Shown one piece after another: positions 44,149-57,577 of a stretch of DNA of 64,000 bases; position 1 is the first letter of the stretch, and each line of letters opens with the position of its first letter. Source of the DNA: Mycteria americana (taxonomy: Eukaryota > Chordata > Aves > Ciconiiformes > Ciconiidae); NCBI RefSeq assembly GCF_035582795.1, contig NC_134367.1, forward strand, positions 6,434,062 to 6,498,061, read 5' to 3'. The translations under genes were made by a program, and so were the position numbers. Below the pieces are notes generated by a model. The model had not been told where the DNA came from. It was given only the letters and a program-made list of their open reading frames with translations, and ran no database searches.

Positions 44149-46979
44149 GAAGAAGGTGACATTTTGGCTAAATGATTTCAAAGCAGGGTTGCATCTTGAT
44201 AAACCAGGTTACCTCTTTGAACTTTCAGTTCAACTGCCAGAAAGTTAGATCAATTTATAGAGTGAATCAGTGTTCGAGTGCAGTTTTCCTGTCTTTTTTT
44301 TTGGTCCTTGTTTAAAACCTCAAAACCACTATGGGTAATTTCCCCAAGATCCACTTTAGACATTTGTGGCATGTAGCGTGAAGAGTAGGTGCAGCTGGCC
44401 AAACCCCGGCACTCTTACCCTTTTGAGCACTTTCCTCCTGTTTCAGTGAATAACACAAGAAAAGCTGCTGCCCCTCTCCCCACAAAACCAAACGCTAACT
44501 GGAATAGCTGTACCGGCCCAAAACTTGCTTTTCTTGAAGTAAGCGGGAGTTTTGCGATGAACTCAGAGGAGAACTGGATCTGGCCATTTCTGCTGGGTTT
44601 CACCTCTATCTCCATTTGCCACACCTCAGTTGACAAGCAATTCTGCTGAAAGACCTTATCAAGCATGCAAAACTCACAAATATTGTTTAACCACAATGAT
44701 CACCACAGGAAATGTTGGCCCGAAATTTAGGTTTTGTTTTGAAAACAGAAGATTTGGGGGGAGAGAGAGCATTGTTAAATCCAGCTTGGACAAAAATATG
44801 TTCGTAGCTTTTTTTAGAGTATTACAGAAAGACAATGCCATTGCTAACGTCTTCAGTATTTCTTCACTGTGTTGAAAGGCTCAGTCAGAGGATTTTGCTC
44901 GGGCATGGAACCGAAAAAGTACTGTTGACTTAACAAACCAACCTTATTTGGTTGAAAGGGCAGCTTTGATAATGGTCAATACACTTTTATAATTTTATCA
45001 GAGGTGCAATTGCTTTGTGGTAAGACGTATCGACGCCACAGCTAGGAAAGGGATCTTCCGGTACCGTGCTCCCCAGACTTGAAATGGGAGAAAATTCCGC
45101 GGAGCTTACAATGCAAAGGGATAAAACATGGGAGGGAAAGCAGAGAGGAGACTGCCTTGCATATGGCACCAACAGAAGCTGAGCACAAAACCTCCGCCCC
45201 GTAGCAGAGCATCCTGTGCCCGTCCTGCCTGCAGAAACCTAAGGTGGTGGTAGACGCAGAGCCGAAGAATCGAGAACTGGATTTTACTATTTACATTACC
45301 ATAATTTATCTGTAGCATAACGTTGAAATTGCCACTAGAAAAAGATTAGAAACATGTTTCCTGCTCAGTTTCTTCGCCTCTCAGGCCACACACATGCAGA
45401 GTGTGCCATTAACCGTTGCAGAGCTCCCGTGCCCGGCGGAGGAAGGTGCTCGTGCAGTAGCCTCAAGCTGTGCCAAGATTTGCAAACCATCAGAAAAACA
45501 ACCCCGTGCACCATTTGTTTGTGCCCTGTGGTTTGCTGATGGTATATGCATGATTTCTGATCTGATCTCATAGTCCCAGTCACTTTTTTCTTTAAATTTA
45601 CGTTTTTGATCTGAAGAAATTAGCATTTTATACTATGAAAAATCCCCCGATCCTGTGGCAAACCTTCTTCCCCTTCCCTCACCCCTTTGCTACCAGGAAT
45701 TATGTCTTTCTAACACAATAGGCAGATTGGCACACTAAAAGTATGTGTATGCTTTCTTCTGATTTAATTGGATTTGCTAGTCTGAAATGCAGTATGTTTG
45801 CTAATTCTATAAACTAGCTACTGTAACTAAAATCAGACACAGTTACCAAAAAAAAGCCAGATCGCATTTTAGTCCAAACGGGGTATTTCCATGCTTTAAG
45901 GGTGGTCTCCCTTCTCCCTTTAAAATATCCTTTAATTACTGTGTGTCTTGGTTAACATCCCTGTTTTTACAGGATTCCTGGAGTTTACATTCAAAGTTGG
46001 ATAGGTGATGTTTTAATACACATTTTATTATTTCGAGTCAAAGCGGTTTCATTTTGCCTGGATTTTTACCCGTCGTTGACTGAAAGATTGGAAGTTTTAT
46101 ACTGCGTTCTATCTAGGAGAGGGGAAAGATCAGCAGCCCAGGGTGGCTCTGAAAAAAGTTCTCAGCGAAGTCTCCGCATTGTGCTCGTAGCATAACCCAA
46201 CCCTGAAATTTAAGGCTCTGTTTCAGTTTCCTTGTACTTAATGTGGGGCACCCATACTTAAGTCCCATGCTATTTCAGGGTCAAATGTGGAAGGTAGAAT
46301 AATTGCGTAGGAAACCTCAGCAAGGGGAGAAGTTTCACTCTGTAGAGATATGGCTGATGCTTCGCTGCTACGTATTCTGGAGGCTTCAATCGCAGTTTTG
46401 CTGTCTATGAACCAAAGGGAATTAATGCAGCAGTCAGAGGCAAGCCTTATGCAATGCGACAGGTGCTAATCTTCCAGGAAATTCATCCTAGATCCCACCC
46501 GTTAAGGGAATTTTATGTAAAAAAGGTTTAATGTCTCTTTAAAGGTGTCAGCAAGCACGTGAGGACCACACAGCTTGGGTTCCACTGAAAGTAATGGAGT
46601 GAAATTGTCTGCATAATTATTTTAGTTGGATTGAGAATCTGCAGTCCTCTCTTGCTTCAGGAAATAAACCTCTGTTAAAACCATATGGCAGTATTCTCAG
46701 AAGAGACGTGATTACAGGGCCACTTCTCTTTCACATCTCCAGGCAGAGTTAGAGAAAGTTGTTATGTTTGTGCATAATTAATCCTTGTTTTTCCTTGGGA
46801 GCAGACACAAAAATGTCATTTTTAGCATGTGTGAGGGTGCTGGTCTGTTTGTTTGCATACACACGTAAGCTTGCTTTTCAGTGTACTGAAGCAGCAATAA
46901 ATGACTCTGCCTCTGAACAAAATTAGAGGCACGGGGGGAATGTACCATCATGTGTATGTACCAAAACTGCGTGGCAGAG

Positions 46980-47480
46980 AAACTCCATCAGCATGAGTTA
47001 TGCTTAAGTTTAGGATGAGCAACGGTACTTTTAGAAACTACAGCCAGTGGAAATGACGCTACCTGGCTTTAAACGAGGCCACTTAACTCACACACACACG
47101 CAAAAAAAAATACAAAGGGCAGGTTTTAATTACGGTGTGCCTCATCCTTCTCCCTGGCACGTCATCTCCTGCCGCTTTCACAGGTGGCCGTGGGGTTGCT
47201 CTGGTCTGCCGCGATGGGGGTGTGATACCTTTTGGCAACGCAGTGCCGCTTCTGATCCTGCCGTGCTCTGGGACCGTGGTCCCGTGCCTGGGTCGGCGTG
47301 GGCAGAGCCTGGCTCCCTGTGCTCAGGATACTCCCCGCAGCCATCCGGAGCCGGGTACCGTCCCTGCCTGGCAGGGCTGGGGGAACTGCTCCTTACAGGA
47401 GAAGGCCTTTGGCCAGTTTTTCTTGTCGCTCTTTTTGTGAAAGCAGAGAAGGAAACATCCAAACGCTAAATAAGAAGGTG
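46980..47480. other. GC-rich island in the large intron, no gene recognised
   Basis: From about 47130 to 47440 the sequence is GC-rich with open frames on both strands (47047-47469 plus, 47178-47462 minus). The translations have no family I recognise and overlap one another, the signature of composition rather than coding. A short (CA)n run lies at 47089-47100. Confidence 0.35.
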
Positions 47481-47561
47481 TGAAAACCACAGAGCTTGGT
47501 AGAGGCACAGTTATCTTAACTGTCAAGGGAGCGAGCCTTGACTTTCACTTTAAATTCAGCG

Positions 47562-47635
47562 GCCACAGTTCTCTCTTATATCAGTTTTATACCAGTGTGC
47601 CTCCATTTATTTTAATGAAGATTTATGCCACAATC
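47562..47635. mobile_element. Palindromic short-element relic (partial)
   Basis: 'gttctctcttatatcagttttataccagtgtgcctccatttattttaatgaagatttatgcc' follows the order of half of the palindromic archosaur/turtle repeat (acaccagtgtaactccattgacttcaatggagttacgcc). The match is from memory. Confidence 0.35.
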
Positions 47636-49799
47636 AACAAGAAAGCAAGAAATATTATAAAAACATTAGCAAACAGTAATACCAGCCATTCTCGAACACT
47701 GTCAAAAAACTTTACCAAAGAAAAGCAAAACCGGAAAAAACACTTTTCACTGTCAAATCTGAGTGATGTGCAGGAAGTAAAGTACCACCACACCTGGTGA
47801 GAGAGTGAGCGTTGGTGATAGATGTTCTGTTCAAACGATGCAGTCAAATATCACTATCATGGAGAAGGAGCGTAGTTTCCCTACTCTATACAAGATATAT
47901 AATTTTAAACCAGTGTCGTGTCGGAAATGCTGCCAGATGCTGGGGGGTAGACTTGACAGCAGATCACCCTTGGCAGTAGTTTGGCATCTAAATCCATCAG
48001 GGCTTAGAAATTGGGTTCAGTCCTAGTCTAATGTTGGTCCTTTGATGAAGGGGAATTGTTAGCACACAGAGTCTTTTGGCAAGGGAGGAATAACTTGTTT
48101 GTGCATCAAAACTGGTCAATGATGGGGACACTGACAGCCAAACTCCTTTTCTGCTGCCAAAAGGCGAATAATCCCATGGGCCTCGTGGGAAGCTGGAGCG
48201 AAAGGACAAGGAATGATCCGTCCTACCTGGAGAAGAGTTAAAAACCAAATTTCCTCCTTCGTCATAGTGCTGAGCTCTCTGTAGACTTTACTGAAAAAAT
48301 AACTTTCTTTTTTTTAAGCCTTGACTTCCTCACAGTCTGTGTTGAAGCTGGAAAAAGTTTTCCATCCCTCTTTTCTGTTGTTGCCTTTTTACTTCATTTA
48401 AATTGGTTAAGACAGATGAGTTTTACTTGTAAAAAAACCCAAGGCAACGCACCATTAAAAGATATCGAATTTCTTCAGCATCACCAGCGTTGCTTGTTTT
48501 ACTTTTCTTGGACAAAAGGGGAAGAGCACTTTGCGTTCTATTTTCCATCATTCTTTGATGGAATTAAATCAGGGTTGTGCTTAAAGAGAAAGGAAACCCC
48601 TCATATGCATGTGTTGTCCTGCAATAAATGGTGCCGATGGCTTGAGTGTGCCTTATTTTCTCCGTGGAAAAAAAGCAAGTGGTAGGGCTAAAAGGTAGAC
48701 TACACAGCTTTTATCTAAAATTCCATAACCAAGGGATGAATTTTTGCCCTCGCAGACACATAACTGTAACCATTACAGTGGAAGCAGCTATATTATTCCT
48801 TAAAATGAGTCATATGACATTAAAAACAAAGCAAATAATAAAATTCAAATTTGTGCAAGCTGTAAAGACTTCAGGGCCAGGCTGCCTCCCATTGAAGACA
48901 GTGGCAAAGCCTCTATTCATGGTTCTGGCGGATGGCTTGGGCCCCATACAATCCCATTTTTCCAGTTGTAGGTTCATACTTTTTTATCCTGTGAATTAAA
49001 TGAGGATTTGCCACCCGCAAAATAAAACACAAAGAAAGAAACCTGCTTTAAATAGAACGAGTTATTGAGATGATATTAATAGCACGGGGATGATGAGTAT
49101 TTCCAGAATTTAAGTACTTTAGGGTTATTTCTGCCTATTTTAAGAGAGCAGAATAAAATATCCTTGCCACTCTTGCATTGCAGAGATGTTTTCCACTGGT
49201 GCACTGTAGTGGGCATCCAAACTTAATGACTCACCAAAATAATAATAAAATAGTTAGAGATTATTTGAAGCACGTGCCAGTGATGATCCAATGCGTTCTA
49301 ACGTCTTTCCAAGCTCGAAGCATATCTATAGGTAGGGCTGTATGTAAGTGCTTGTGTACATCTTTGAAAGCTATTAACTTCACAGCTGCCTGTTTGAATG
49401 ACTTGTGATTTTTATAACTAGGCATTTACAGCTTCTGTTTCTTTGATTTTCCTTTTGCCAGCAGATTGCACCCACAATGTAATGCCCAAGTGGATTTCTG
49501 TTTAGCAGTGAAATAATGGAGTAGTTACAGCAGGGTGAAAGCAAAGCCTGTGAGCCATCATCTTCTTTAAAACATGAACTTGGGGGAGGATTGTGCATCT
49601 CAGGGGACTGGTCGTAAGACAGAGGTTTCCCTGTCTCGTATGCTACGTCCTGTCCAGTGACCAAAAATTAATGGCCTTTGAGCTCCCCTGGTGTATGGGC
49701 AAGGGAGACTCATGAATTCAGAAATAAAAATCAGGTCCTGTTTGGACCGACCTTCTCCGCCATGCCCACTTTCTACTAAATTCAGTACGACTAGAGGCA

Positions 49800-50330
49800 G
49801 CAGAAGAGGTACATGGGGTTTCTGTGAGACGAACTCCTGAAGAGCTCCCTGCAGAAGCAGCCAGAGCAGTTGTAGGGGACATCTTGCCTGCGGTAGCCCC
49901 AGCCTTTCCCAGGCTTTCCCCGGGTGTTCATCAGCGCAGTTTGCCGCGCCGTGAATGGCATCGCCCGCCACTTGCGTTGGCCACCCTCCAGCTCCGTCTT
50001 GCAGGCGCATCCCCCCCACTGCCCGCATTCTTGGGGATTTGTTACCTTCTGGTAGCCAAACGCACAGGCAACCCGGGGCAGGGGGCGAGATTTATTCTCC
50101 AGGACTTTGTTTTCTTATCGTTTTTAAGTTCACGGGAGGCTCCCCATTACTAAACAAACTTTACAACTGTCGGCAAAAGGGTCAGCCCCCTGCCAGAGCC
50201 CTGCAAAAAAATATTACATTCCTCGCAGCCAAATGCAGCTGTGTCGCTCCCCTCTGTCCCCCCTGGGGCTTTCCGTATGAGGCATCGCCCCTGAGCAGGT
50301 TAAACACCTGGCTTAGGCACTGAATTAGCG
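49800..50330. other. GC-rich island in the large intron, no gene recognised
   Basis: GC content rises between about 49800 and 50330 with several overlapping open frames (49600-50028 minus, 49955-50323 plus). None shows a recognisable domain. Confidence 0.35.
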
Positions 50331-51128
50331 ACCTGCGAAGCCTGTGAGGACAGGCTTAACTTTGGCCAACCACTTGCAACTTGTGCGCTTTGCTGAGTTT
50401 TGGGCATGATGCTGTTAAACAGCCGGTCTGGGGTAGAGGCAGTCAGCCTTAGGGCTCGGGGCGTTTAATGTGAGATGAATGTGTGTAGGGCTGGAGTTTC
50501 TGTAGCAAGGATGGGATTTGTGTTTGTGTAGCTCACAGCAGAATGTAGCTTTTCTTTTCTTTTCCGCCAAAGGAAAAAAAAAAATATCCAGTGGAGATAG
50601 TTATGAATGAAGCACTTCCAGGAGCAAATAATGCAAATAATGAGGCTGTTCTGTTGGAAAATCCCAGGATTTTATAGTCTCTCACTGCGTTGGGGAGTTC
50701 CCTACGCTCTCATAGAAGACATATGTTGTCCAAAACATTTGCTTCGAGGCTTAGTGGTTTTTTTTCCCCCAAGAAGTTTGTCATTTTGATGTCCCTTGTT
50801 CTTCACACTGGCATGGAGAGGAGCACATAGGTTTTAGCAGAAGGGGATGGCCAGGGCTACTTATCTCTCTTTGAGTAACCAGCAGACGCACAAATAAGAA
50901 AGCAACAACCAAAACCAGTCGTGGACTAGTAACATGTTAATGGTCTTCTGGACCTTCATCTGGGGATGCAGGAACACTCTGGAGCATTGGGCGTGAAATT
51001 CTAGTTTTACTTTGTTGTGTCTCCCCTGAAAACTAGTGGAAACTCAGAGTCATGCTTGCTAAATTAATGGTGAAATCAATCTTGTAATATCCACTGTGAG
51101 GTAAAGAAATGACAGTGATTCTGAAGTT

Positions 51129-51170
51129 AGAGCTGGAGGAAACTGGCCCAGAGGGGTTAAGACCAGGGTT
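51129..51170 (+). mobile_element. Possible MIR-like fragment
   Basis: 'gctggaggaaactggcccagaggggttaag' resembles the MIR block gaggaaactgaggcccagagaggttaag. It is short, so chance is possible. Confidence 0.3.
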
Positions 51171-51364
51171 TCCAAACTCAGGTTCCTTGTGGTCTGGAAT
51201 ACCTGAGCAGACACAGCCTGCGTTTCACTGTGCCCTTGCAGGGCAGCTGGAGATGCTGAACTCCTTGCAGCATCAGGCCCTCAGTTAGCATGAGCTGCCT
51301 GACTTGATGTACTCATGTGAAAAATATTGTGTACGTGACTTAACTGAGCACAGACAATCACTCA

Positions 51365-52320
51365 GGCCTAGAAGAGCAGGGCTAAAAGAAACCTCAGGCG
51401 ACCTAGTCCATTTTTCCTTAGAGGAAGTATTATATATACTTAGATCATCACTGACATCTGTCCAAATTCTTAAATCCTCCAGTACTGTGCCTTCCACTTA
51501 CTTACCAAGTCTGGTTTTTGTGTTTTTGTCTTTTATACTTAAAAAGGAGTTTTCTAATATCATACATTAATCTCTTAAATCTCCTCTACCTCAAATGAAG
51601 CCAGCTTTTTCTTGTTCTGTTCTCAGCTGACACAGAGATCAATTGATTACCATTTTCTTTAGAAAACATTTTACTCTTATCATGTCCTTTTCTGCTCGTC
51701 TCTTTTCTAGACTAAACAAATGTATCTCCCTCAACTTTTCCCTGTAGGTCATGCTTTCTAAATCTCTTATCGCTCCTGTTGTTCTTCTCTGGATTCTCTC
51801 TCAAATTTCAGTATCTTTCTTAGAGGGTGGTGTCCCAAACTGGATAAAGCAGTCCAGCTGATGTCTCACCACTTCTGAGCAGGGTGTAATAGTTACCTTC
51901 TATGTCTTCTATGCAACTTAACCATTAATCTTTCCCAGAACTGCATTTACTTCTTTTTTTTTTTTTTTTTTTTAAAAAAAGACAGAATCGTATTATTGAC
52001 TCACATTCAACTTGCGACTCGCTACTACCCCCAGATCTTCCTCCGCAATGCCGCTGGCTAATAGGTTTGCTCTTGTGGTGCATTTGAGCATTTGATTTCT
52101 TGCTCCAAAGTGTGGTACAATGCTTTTACTGCATGCCGTTTTGCTAGTGACATGTCAAATATCCTTTCGCCAATTTGCTAAGATCGTTTTGGATTCTGAC
52201 CCCTTTCTCCAAAGTCTGGAGGCCTCCTCCCTACCGGATATCATCTCAAGATTTTATAATCGTGCTTTGTATTGCATCATCCAAGTTATTAAAGAAAATA
52301 ATAAATATTAATTGGCCGAA
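51365..52320 (-). mobile_element. Fossil CR1-type LINE fragment (~0.95 kb)
   Basis: On the plus strand it opens with 'gagcagggctaaaagaaacctcaggcgacctagtcca', the complement of the old CR1 3' end (agggctggaaggacctcaggaggtcatctagtcca). It continues with 'ttctagactaaacaaatgtatctccctcaacttttcc', 'gttcttctctggattctctc', 'tgactcacattcaacttgcgactcgctactacccccagatctt' and 'catccaagttattaaagaaaataataaatatt'. These are in the order of the old CR1 lineage preserved in turtles and crocodilians. Several stops break the reverse-transcriptase frame. A T21/A7 run at about 51953-51980 interrupts it. Confidence 0.8.
51953..51980 (+). repeat. T-run followed by A-run inside fossil CR1
   Basis: About 21 T followed by 7 A; an internal simple-sequence expansion within the old CR1 copy. 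Confidence 0.75.
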
Positions 52321-54000
52321 GAGGCATAAAATACATTCCATTTCAATACCACTAGTGATAGTCAGCGGGCAACCTTGTAACACCAAACTCCCATCCATGC
52401 ATCCCCTGTGGCTGTGTTTTAGCAGAGGTTAATCCATCCCAGCTTCCACCTGAGACAGAAATGCCCCTGCTGGCATTGACAGATAGAGGTAGGGCATAAC
52501 AAGAGGATCAAAACTGCGACTCAGCTCCAGGATTGTTGCCAGGATCTTCAGGCCAACGTTTCTTCTCTTAAGCCCAGCTGCATCATTTATGTGCCGCTTA
52601 AGGCTGTCCATCTCCACAACTTGCGCATCATGTAGGTGCTTGTGCAAGTGCTCTGATTACGCAGAAAGGAGAATACCTTCTGCAGCGTGAAAGTTGCCCC
52701 AATAAACCCACTCGTTGCCAGCAGCACGAGACTTTTTTACACACTTGAGTGTATAAACAAGAGCAAAGAACAGCGTTAAACATAATTTTTACTGGGGGAA
52801 CCACCAAGTCTTTATACCTTTCAGGAGGAAGAAAGGGAGACATCCATCAAACTGTCATTATAAATTTGATGCCACAAACCTAAGCTCATGGAGCCACCGG
52901 GAATCTGTAAACTTTTTAAAGGATACGCCTGTTTTTGACATTCAAAATAAAAAATCTTTATAGATTTTTGTGGAAAACACTGGTGGGCCAGCAGCTAAAT
53001 GACATTTCTCAACAGTCAGACAGACTCCACACAAACTGAATAGACGTCCCGTTTTAGAAGGACAGGTTAATTACTTTCTGTTCTATGCCCAGGAACAAAT
53101 AACACTTGGCCTGTTTTACTTACTGAGTAGGAAAAGATGTTTGAGGGTGGTTAGTTTTTTTTTTAAAGGCTGCTGCATCCTGGCTTCTGCCTCCATATAG
53201 CCTGAGTGTAGGTGCCCTTTATATAACAATAACTTGACACTACTCAAAATACTTGGCGCTGCAAGCAGGGGCGTGGAACGCAATAAGAACACTTTAGCAG
53301 GTCTGAGGGTGAGTAAACTCCAGTAGTTTTGGAAGGAGAGGGTAGGGTTTTCAGCGTACGTCTCTCCCTTACTTGGCATTCGCAGACAATAAGAATACAA
53401 GGATTAACATAGTAGACTCCGTTTATTACACTTGGGTGGATAAAGCAATTATCTGTCTATCACAGCTGTAGTAAATTGTGCAACAGCATTAACATGGGTG
53501 GATACGTGGATAAATGCTACTCTGCTACAGAGGGTGCTGATACATAAGATAATCCTTCAAGTCGAACTTGTAAAGACTGTTTTCTTGTGGAGTTTATATC
53601 ATGTTACTCCCGCCAGTGTAGATTGAAATGGCATCTTTTTTATTTTTAACCACGTTTTCAGGTTTCTTTAGCCATCTGAATTTTATTAGTAAGGTTATTT
53701 TAGAAATATCCCACTTTAATCAAGTTTAAACAATCTGCTTAAAACCTGCTGCATGGATATAAACACAGTAGTCTTCTAACGCAGCAAAACAATCTGTTGA
53801 AAGATACAGTGCAAACACGCACACATCCATCTATTATTGCTTAACTGTTGTTTCTTCCATGCCTGAATTCCCGTTGTAACCGCAGCGTTCAGCCTGCAAT
53901 ACGCTCCTGGTTTCGGGGGTGTAAAACAAAACCAAAAATGAAAATGCACCTTATTGATGTCTAGAGAGCAGAGCGGCGTAGCATCGGAGAGCTCTGAGAC
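52321..54000. other. Intronic stretch with no gene or named repeat
   Basis: AT-rich to moderate sequence. Short open frames on the minus strand at 52429-52647, 52628-52843 and 53116-53400 have no recognisable domain. The part up to about 52360 might still belong to the fossil CR1, but similarity is lost. Confidence 0.5.
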
Positions 54001-54479
54001 TAGATTTAAACTAAGCGCCTTAAATCTGCTTTAATGGCTGTGTTTACATCGCCCTCCCTTTTCGTTCTTTTAAAGTAATCAGGTTTTGCAAGCGTTAAGA
54101 AAACCATCCCCTGCTGCCAGCTGGAGGGAGGCCAGTTCAAGGAGATTTTTTTTCTCTTCCCCCCCTCTCGCCCCCTTCGTTTGCTATGATCTTTACTGCC
54201 AGTCGCTGCGGCAAGCAACAGAAGTTGGTGGGCTTTTTATAGGATAGCTACCTTGGGCGGGGGGAAAAGCCTTATTCCTCAAAGATATTGCTGTGTTAGG
54301 ATGAGGATGATCAAGTCAGAATGAGGAGCCCTTGCGCTTTTGCGGGACAGCTCTTGCTCTCCCTCTTCTCCCCTTCTGCTAAAAAAAAGGGGGAGGAGAA
54401 GGGGGAGACCGTAACAGACACCAGCATGCAAAGGGAATTAAGGCAGGGACCGAGACTTGCGTGACAGTCTCTGTTTATA

Positions 54480-55720
54480 TGAGTTGTCTTTAATGTCTCC
54501 GAGCGGCGATGCCAGCAATGTTTAGCTGGTTTCCTGGCACACGTGCACACAGATTCCTTTGTGTTCCTGGAGGATGGATAAAGGGGAAGGCAGAGCATCG
54601 GGGCGCAAGGGGGTCCCACCTGCTCCCTCCCCAACCTGGCCGGTTTGTGCTGATGTTCATACAGGGTGTCGCTCAGCTTTGCAGAACAAGCCTCAAGATC
54701 CGTGTCAGAATTCAAAAGCTTTTCAAAAAGAAAAGAGAAAGAAAAAAAAAACCCACTACAGCAAGGGGAGACCTTGCTCATTTACCGGCGAGCCGAGGCC
54801 GTACCGCAGGAGAGGGGCAGAGCAGAGGGCAGTGTGGATCCTGCAACGCTGGGATGAGTTGGAGGGTGGGAGGGAACCGGTGCAAAAGCAAGCCCACTCG
54901 AGCCCCTTCCTGCTCTGCTTGTCCTGTTTCTTGAAGCATCTTTTTGGTTTCATTCGTTAAATCTTCCGGTTTTGCTGTTTTAACACAGCTTCCCCTGTGC
55001 AGACTTCCTGGCCAGCTCAGCCCCTGCCACATGCCCCTCATCAGTCCCTTGCCCGCTGGAGCAGCAGCCTGCAGCCCTGCTCCGGGCAGGCATTTTTCAC
55101 CTCTCTACGCAGAGAAATTTTGGGAGCGAGAGGCTCCTTTGCAGCTGCTGCCGTTTGCTGAACCCCCCCTACCTCTGGGTCTGTCTTTCAGCTGGATGAG
55201 TGCTTTTCACAGACCCCAGCTGAATTTTAAAAAGCATTGATAGCACTTTATATCCTCAAAGGCTTTGCAACGGTTGAGTTCGAGTCATTCCCATGGGCAC
55301 GAAGGGACACAGGTTACACACCCGTGGGATCGTTTCCCCTCACCCTGCCTGCCCCTTCCTCCCTTCGTCCTGCTGGAAGCTCTGACTTCGAGCCGTGCTG
55401 GGCGGGCTGCCTGCGAGATGAGCTGAGTCGACATTTGCTTTTGCTCCCAGTAAGTCAGTGGGGAGATGACCATCGACACCAGACATGCTCTGCGGGCTTG
55501 ACCTCTGCGCTGAGCTTCAAACCTGCCCCTGCTTCTGCTCACCCCGGGTTGGAGCCACAGCTTTGGGAAGGCAGTAGCCTAACTGGTTCCCCTGGGAGCT
55601 GGATCTGGCCCTTTTGGAGCCGTACCAGTATTCTGCAGACCTTCGGGAGAGCAGGGCTCAGGGAGGAGGAGCTCAGTGGGATTTTGGCAATGGACCACGT
55701 TAGATCCGTTGTATAGGAAC
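54480..55720. other. 1.2-kb GC-rich island in the large intron, no gene recognised
   Basis: The longest GC-rich block of the 39.5-kb intron. Overlapping open frames occur on both strands (54509-54934 plus, 54311-54781 minus, 55237-55716 plus). The 159-codon frame at 55237-55716 starts MIALYILKGFATVEF and has no domain I recognise; no paired splice sites or codon pattern support it. A regulatory element or an unlisted repeat is as likely as an exon. Confidence 0.35.
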
Positions 55721-56550
55721 TGAGCCCATCCACAGCGTACGTTCCTCTGTCTTTATTTACTTCCATTCCTCTGCAGTAGTTTCAGGTAGAGGGCCTACCT
55801 GCTTTGGGTACAAAAGGTGTCTTTTTTAAGAACAAAAAGAGACAGGGTCTTGCTTTCTGCCTGCGTCTGAGTGACTCCTGTTGACACTAATAGGGCTCTG
55901 TGTACAGTCGGGAGAATAAGCTCTCCAGTCTAATGCAAACTGGTGCCCTCAGCTATTTAAAAAACAAACATCTTTTTTTTTCTCCATTGAGTGAATTAAC
56001 TGCAGTTACTGCACCTATGTAGCTCCTTGTTTTATGAACTATAAGAACCTTTCCTATGCACAGCCTATGGCCTAATTATGTAATTATGTCTCTTGGGTGG
56101 ATTATATTTTTCTTCTCATAATTGTGTCTTTACCCAAGAGACTGGAAGGTTTCCAAGCTTTTCCCTTTCCTGGGTAAAAATTGTTTGGCTCTTTTGTGTT
56201 TTGGTTTTTTTTCGTCATGAACTTTGGATTGGGTGCGTTCGGGAGGACTGGGTGGGGGGAAGCCAGCCCAGGGATGACAGTTTGTCACAAGACAAGGGAC
56301 ACAAGAGGGACCCTTGTGACTTGCTTCAGAGATTTTCCCTTGCAAAGAGCTGACGTGCGTCTTCTGGGCTTTTGCTGATTTATGGCTCTCTTATTTTTAC
56401 CTCCAGAGCATAGATTGACACTGCTTTGGAGTGACATCTTGCTGCAATGATGTATTGTCTGAAATTTGTAATAGAACAATGAATATTTTTGCTTCATGCT
56501 GAATGCTCAGTGTTATTCAGTCCCTGCACAACAGCTGTTAAGAAGCTTTA

Positions 56551-56645
56551 GGCTCAGGTCTCAACTCCTTTACCGTGGCATAAATGTGGCTCCCTTGACT
56601 TCAGCTTTACAAGCCTGTAGCTGAATTCACAGTCAAGCCCATGTC
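56551..56645. mobile_element. Palindromic short-element relic
   Basis: 'ggctcaggtctcaactcctttaccgtggcataaatgtggctcccttgacttcagctttacaagcctgtagctgaattcac' follows the palindromic archosaur/turtle repeat order, with a ctcccttgacttcag centre and ttacac-type arms. Confidence 0.35.
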
Positions 56646-57555
56646 AGTATCTCCCAGTTACATCTGATCTGCAGGACCAAATGGGATGAAATGCAGGAAG
56701 ACATCTAAAGAGAATTTAAGGAGAATTTGTGATGAAATTCAGAGGACACTTAACCTATCTTTTTTTGTGGTGTGAAATTGTCTTCTACAGCGTGTACACA
56801 GAAATATGTCACTAGTGTGCTAGTGTTAAAAGAGACATAATCAGAGTGCTTGTCTCAAAGACGTATAATGTTCGTAGGAAAAATGTGCCCGTTCTTTACC
56901 TTATTAAAGCACTTCACCTTTGGAGAACAGTGGGAATAATCAAAACTTGGGTTCTTGGGCTCTGTTGTGCTTCTCTTGAAGTCAGGGAAAGCTTGGGATG
57001 TATAGGCTATAAATTCATAGCTTGTAAACTAGGTGATTCTTCTTCTTTCTGCCACTCCTTAGCCTGAAGGGAAGTCCCTTTTCCATTAAAGTTTTCTCCT
57101 TTTTCAATCTCAGCACTGAACCCAGCGCCATAGAAAGCCTCGGTCACTGGCCCTGGCATTCAAAGGATTTTTATTTTGTTTGCCCTTTCGAGCTGTAGTC
57201 ACTCCATGGAGTGACTCTCCAAACTTCACCAGCTGATGCTGAGCACACTTACAACATACAGCAAACACAAACCATGGTGGTATTTCATGTTGGGTCATCA
57301 CCCTCCATTCTGCTTGGGACATCCCAGAAAACGTGTCCCCAGCAGGTTAGAGCCCAGGTTCTTACTTTCATGACCTTTCTGCCTTCCCTTGGCTCTTTTA
57401 CGGAGACACCTGACTCCCACGATACTTCTTGTTGTTAAGGCAAAAGCAAAAAAGATAGAACTGGGCGATGACTGAAAATAGCTAACCCACTTGAGAGTGA
57501 TAAAAGCATCTGTTGAAAATCTGGTAACCAGATCTCCTTGGTACCAGAAAAAAAA

Positions 57556-57577
57556 ACACACACACACAAAAAAAACT
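57556..57577 (+). repeat. (CA)n/A-rich microsatellite
   Basis: A short cacacacacaca run flanked by A-runs. Confidence 0.8.

Noticed and set aside
55237..55716. 159-codon frame as an internal exon or intronic gene
   Set aside because: No recognisable family, no convincing start context or splice sites, and it lies in a GC-rich island where chance open frames are expected.
56088..56142. 11-bp perfect inverted repeat (gtctcttgggt / acccaagagac)
   Set aside because: A hairpin of this size is expected by chance about once in a window of this length and has no supporting context.
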